DNA of 7,994 bases from Calditrichia bacterium (GTDB lineage: Bacteria; Calditrichota; Calditrichia; RBG-13-44-9): assembly GCA_026991005.1 (NCBI GenBank), contig JALXCH010000108.1, forward strand, positions 1 through 7,994, given 5' to 3'. Numbering within the stretch: position 1 is the first letter of the stretch; every line of letters begins with the position of its first letter. Made by a program: the position numbers and the translations under genes. The notes under the pieces are model-generated. The model was given only the letters and a program-made list of their open reading frames with translations. It was not told the origin of the DNA and made no database searches. Shown piece by piece: positions 6,365-7,994 of this stretch.

Positions 6365-6612
6365 CGTTGCGTTCGCTGCGGACGTTGCGGTTATTTTTTG
6401 AACCGCAAAGCTCGCAAAGAATTCGCAATGTGCGCAAAGAAAGAAATTGAGATAATATCATGTATTGTTTTGCCTTCTTTACGATTTTTTTACTTTGTTT
6501 AAAATTTTATTAATTATCAGAACTACAATTGCGTTCTTTGCGCTTCCTTTGCGGACATTGCGGTTTTTAATAATTTAAAATTTGGATTTGAACCTTCGTT
6601 GCGTTCGCTGCG
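6365..6612. repeat. Array of CGCAAAG/CGTTGCG periodic modules (right outer)
   Basis: The mirror of 1858-2136. CGTTGCG-type units lie at 6365, 6374 and 6383 (9-9). CGCAAAG units lie at 6404, 6413, 6424 and 6433 (9-11-9). TTGCG units lie at 6529, 6538, 6549 and 6558 (9-11-9), and GCG units at 6601 and 6610. The linkers also match: the sequence around TATCATGTATTGTTTTGCC and the linker 6563-6592 recur in reverse complement on the left. The third module has one 11-bp unit fewer than its left partner. Confidence 0.8.
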
Positions 6613-6613
6613 C

Positions 6614-6648
6614 ATCCCAAAGGGATCTCCCAAAGGAGTCCTGTGGAC
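6614..6648. repeat. Cluster of three tiny hairpins interrupting the outer module
   Basis: ATCCC-AAA-GGGAT (6614-6626), CTCC-CAAA-GGAG (6627-6638) and GTCC-TGT-GGAC (6638-6648) follow one another with essentially no gap. They sit exactly where the right outer module loses similarity to the left arm. The word ACCTTCG stands on both sides (6592-6598 and 6647-6653), and the interrupted module seems to resume with GTTGCGG. This fits insertion of a short hairpin element, though the stems are short. Confidence 0.5.
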
Positions 6649-6758
6649 CTTCGCACGTTGCGGTTTTTCTTGACGTTTGGAATTTGGGTTTTGGAATTTG
6701 GTGCTTGTATTACGGAATTTCTCTGCACTTGCTTCGGTTTTCAGTGCCAATAAACCGC

Positions 6759-6789
6759 TTGTATTGATTACCCTTTAATTTTAAATTTG
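6759..6789 (+). promoter_or_regulatory. Possible Bacteroidetes-type promoter for the mutase gene
   Basis: TTG (6759-6761) stands 20 nt before TAAATTTG (6782-6789), which fits the -7 consensus TAnnTTTG known from Bacteroidetes. A transcript would begin about 30-35 nt before the ATG at 6829. In AT-rich sequence such a match can occur by chance, and the phylum is not established. Confidence 0.25.
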
Positions 6790-6828
6790 GGCACAATTTA
6801 CGAAGACCAAACGGAACAGGAGAATCGT

Positions 6829-7994
6829 ATGGCGACAATTAACCCTTATATTTTTCGGGAATACGACATTCGCGGTATCGTGGATAAAGATCTGACAGAC
6901 GAAGTGGTGGAGCTGCTGGGAAAGGCGTTTGGAACTTACCTACAACGCCAGGGCGGACGAAAGGTCTCTATAGGCGGAGATGTGCGCCTTTCCACGGAAC
7001 GCTTCAAAAAAGTTCTCATCAAAGGGCTTACCTCTACCGGTGTGGATGTGGTGGATATTGGCATTGTTCCTACCCCCGTGCAGTATTTCTCCCTTTTCAA
7101 ACTGAATGTGGATGGTGGAGTGATGATTACCGGAAGCCATAATCCCCCGGAATTCAACGGATTCAAAATGTCGGTAGGACAATCCACCATTTACGGAGAG
7201 GAAATCCAGAAACTGCGCCAGATTATTGAACAGGATGAGTTCCTCTCCGGGAAGGGACAGGTGGAAACCCGCGAGATTATCGACGATTACATTGCAGATA
7301 TCAAAAGCCGCATTCACATAGAGGGGAAGATTAAAGCGGTGGTGGATTGCGGTAACGGAGCGGCTTCGCTGGTGGCCGAAAAACTCATGCGCGAATTGGG
7401 TGTGGATGCTTACATGATGTACTGCGAACCCGACGGCACTTTCCCCAATCACCATCCGGACCCCACTGTGGAGGAGAATGTGAAAGATCTGCGGGAACAG
7501 GTTTTACAGCTGGGTGCCAATTTAGGTGTCGCTTACGATGGCGATGCCGATCGAATTGGGGTGATTGACGATCAGGGAAATATTGTGTGGGGCGACCGGT
7601 TGCTCATCCTGTTTGCCCGCGACGTGCTGCAGGAGAAGAAAGGTCAGAAGATTATTTTCGAAGTCAAATGTTCCCAGGCGCTGCCGGAGGCAATTGAAGC
7701 GGCAGGTGGGGAACCCATTATGTGGAAAACCGGCCACAGCCTGTTGAAAAAGAAAATGAAGGAAACCGGTGCCACCATTGCCGGAGAGATGAGCGGACAC
7801 CTCTTTTTTGCCGACCGCTATTACGGCTACGACGACGCCATTTACGCCTCGGTGCGTTTAATGGAATTGCTCTCCCGCAGCGGAAAAAATATTTCCGAGC
7901 TGCTGGCAGATGTGCCTAAATACTACTCCACTCCGGAAATGCGTGTCGAAACACCTTCTGATGAGGAGAAATTCAAAATCGCCCGCAAAGCAGC
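6829..7994 (+). CDS. Phosphomannomutase/phosphoglucomutase (3' end outside window)
   Basis: An alpha-D-phosphohexomutase that interconverts hexose 6-phosphate and hexose 1-phosphate in the cytoplasm, feeding nucleotide-sugar synthesis for surface polysaccharides. The frame is open to the window end: 388 codons visible of a family length around 450-460. Seen: the N-terminal FREYDIRG (9-16) typical of the ManB/AlgC group; the active-site serine loop TGSHNPP with phosphoserine S103; the metal-binding loop DGDADR (237-242); and the sugar-binding loop GEMSGH (319-324). The phosphate-binding domain 4 lies beyond the window. The start is the ATG at 6829, preceded by AGGAGA (6818-6823) at good spacing and followed directly by the conserved N-terminus. 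It lies on the same strand as its neighbours but after 1.6 kb of repeats, so it should have its own promoter. Substrate preference (mannose, glucose or both; glucosamine is less likely) cannot be settled by eye. Confidence 0.95.
   Translation, partial: MATINPYIFREYDIRGIVDKDLTDEVVELLGKAFGTYLQRQGGRKVSIGGDVRLSTERFKKVLIKGLTSTGVDVVDIGIVPTPVQYFSLFKLNVDGGVMITGSHNPPEFNGFKMSVGQSTIYGEEIQKLRQIIEQDEFLSGKGQVETREIIDDYIADIKSRIHIEGKIKAVVDCGNGAASLVAEKLMRELGVDAYMMYCEPDGTFPNHHPDPTVEENVKDLREQVLQLGANLGVAYDGDADRIGVIDDQGNIVWGDRLLILFARDVLQEKKGQKIIFEVKCSQALPEAIEAAGGEPIMWKTGHSLLKKKMKETGATIAGEMSGHLFFADRYYGYDDAIYASVRLMELLSRSGKNISELLADVPKYYSTPEMRVETPSDEEKFKIARKA

Larger units (their letters stand above)
5592..6612. repeat. 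Right arm of the long imperfect inverted repeat
   Basis: This is the reverse-complement counterpart of 1856-2791, gene-free and A/T-rich. The ungapped block 5685-5824 matches 2561-2700 with 13 differences in 140 nt. Homology continues through the three-hairpin element to about 6032, then becomes patchy, and resumes as a strong outer block at 6365-6612. The right arm is longer because it carries a stretch not found on the left (about 6033-6138) and an extra divergent three-hairpin element (6145-6226). The left arm in turn has about 25 nt of extra GACAAAA-type low-complexity sequence near 2535-2560. Confidence 0.85.

Noticed and set aside
6141..6461. Minus-strand open frame of 106 codons
   Set aside because: It translates the CGCAAAG, CACGAAT and hairpin repeats (residues such as LRTLRILCELCG and FVKFVVLIISV), a typical spurious product of periodic intergenic DNA.
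1856..6612. Composite transposon carrying the transglycosylase
   Set aside because: There is no transposase or recombinase in the arms or centre and no terminal target duplication that I could identify at the outer ends. It is kept only as a possible ancient origin in the inverted-repeat finding.
6936..7800. Minus-strand open frames opposite the phosphohexomutase gene
   Set aside because: They are shadows of a gene with all family motifs on the plus strand.

Overview
The window shows four protein-coding genes, all on the + strand. They are separated by two long, A/T-rich intergenic regions packed with repeats. The order is: the 3' end of argS (arginyl-tRNA synthetase, 1-819); a complete PfkB-family sugar/nucleoside kinase (927-1826); repeat region 1 (about 1827-2860); a complete membrane-anchored, TPR-rich lytic transglycosylase (2990-5224); repeat region 2 (5225-6690); and the 5' part of a phosphomannomutase/phosphoglucomutase (6829 to the window end). 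No RNA gene, CRISPR array, transposase or integrase was recognised.

The organism is a bacterium. Family-typical housekeeping proteins, Shine-Dalgarno sites and a Slt70-like enzyme suggest a Gram-negative-type envelope. The dense periodic intergenic repeats and a possible TTG-N20-TAnnTTTG promoter before the mutase would fit an FCB-group or related environmental lineage (for example Calditrichota or KSB1-like). That placement is a guess from general impression and not a result. The coding parts look moderately GC-balanced and the intergenic parts clearly AT-rich.

The genes are housekeeping and envelope functions: tRNA charging, a carbohydrate or nucleoside kinase, peptidoglycan cleavage, and hexose-phosphate isomerisation feeding surface polysaccharide. 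They are too widely spaced to form one tight operon. Only argS and pfkB (107 bp apart) could plausibly be co-transcribed.

The most interesting content is non-coding. The two repeat regions are imperfect, collinear inverted repeats of each other: about 1856-2791 against about 5592-6612, both reading the same modules outward from the transglycosylase gene. Three module types recur. (1) A three-hairpin element occurs four times. The spacer between hairpins I and II is exactly 12 nt in every copy, and the stems differ in sequence but keep pairing. (2) Triplets of the heptamer CACGAAT occur five times, always at 9 then 10 bp spacing. (3) CGCAAAG-type modules typically have four units at 9-11-9 bp spacing. 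Similar repeats are, as I recall, common in environmental bacterial genomes. The nested inverted arrangement around one gene, and the fixed spacings, are what merit a check.
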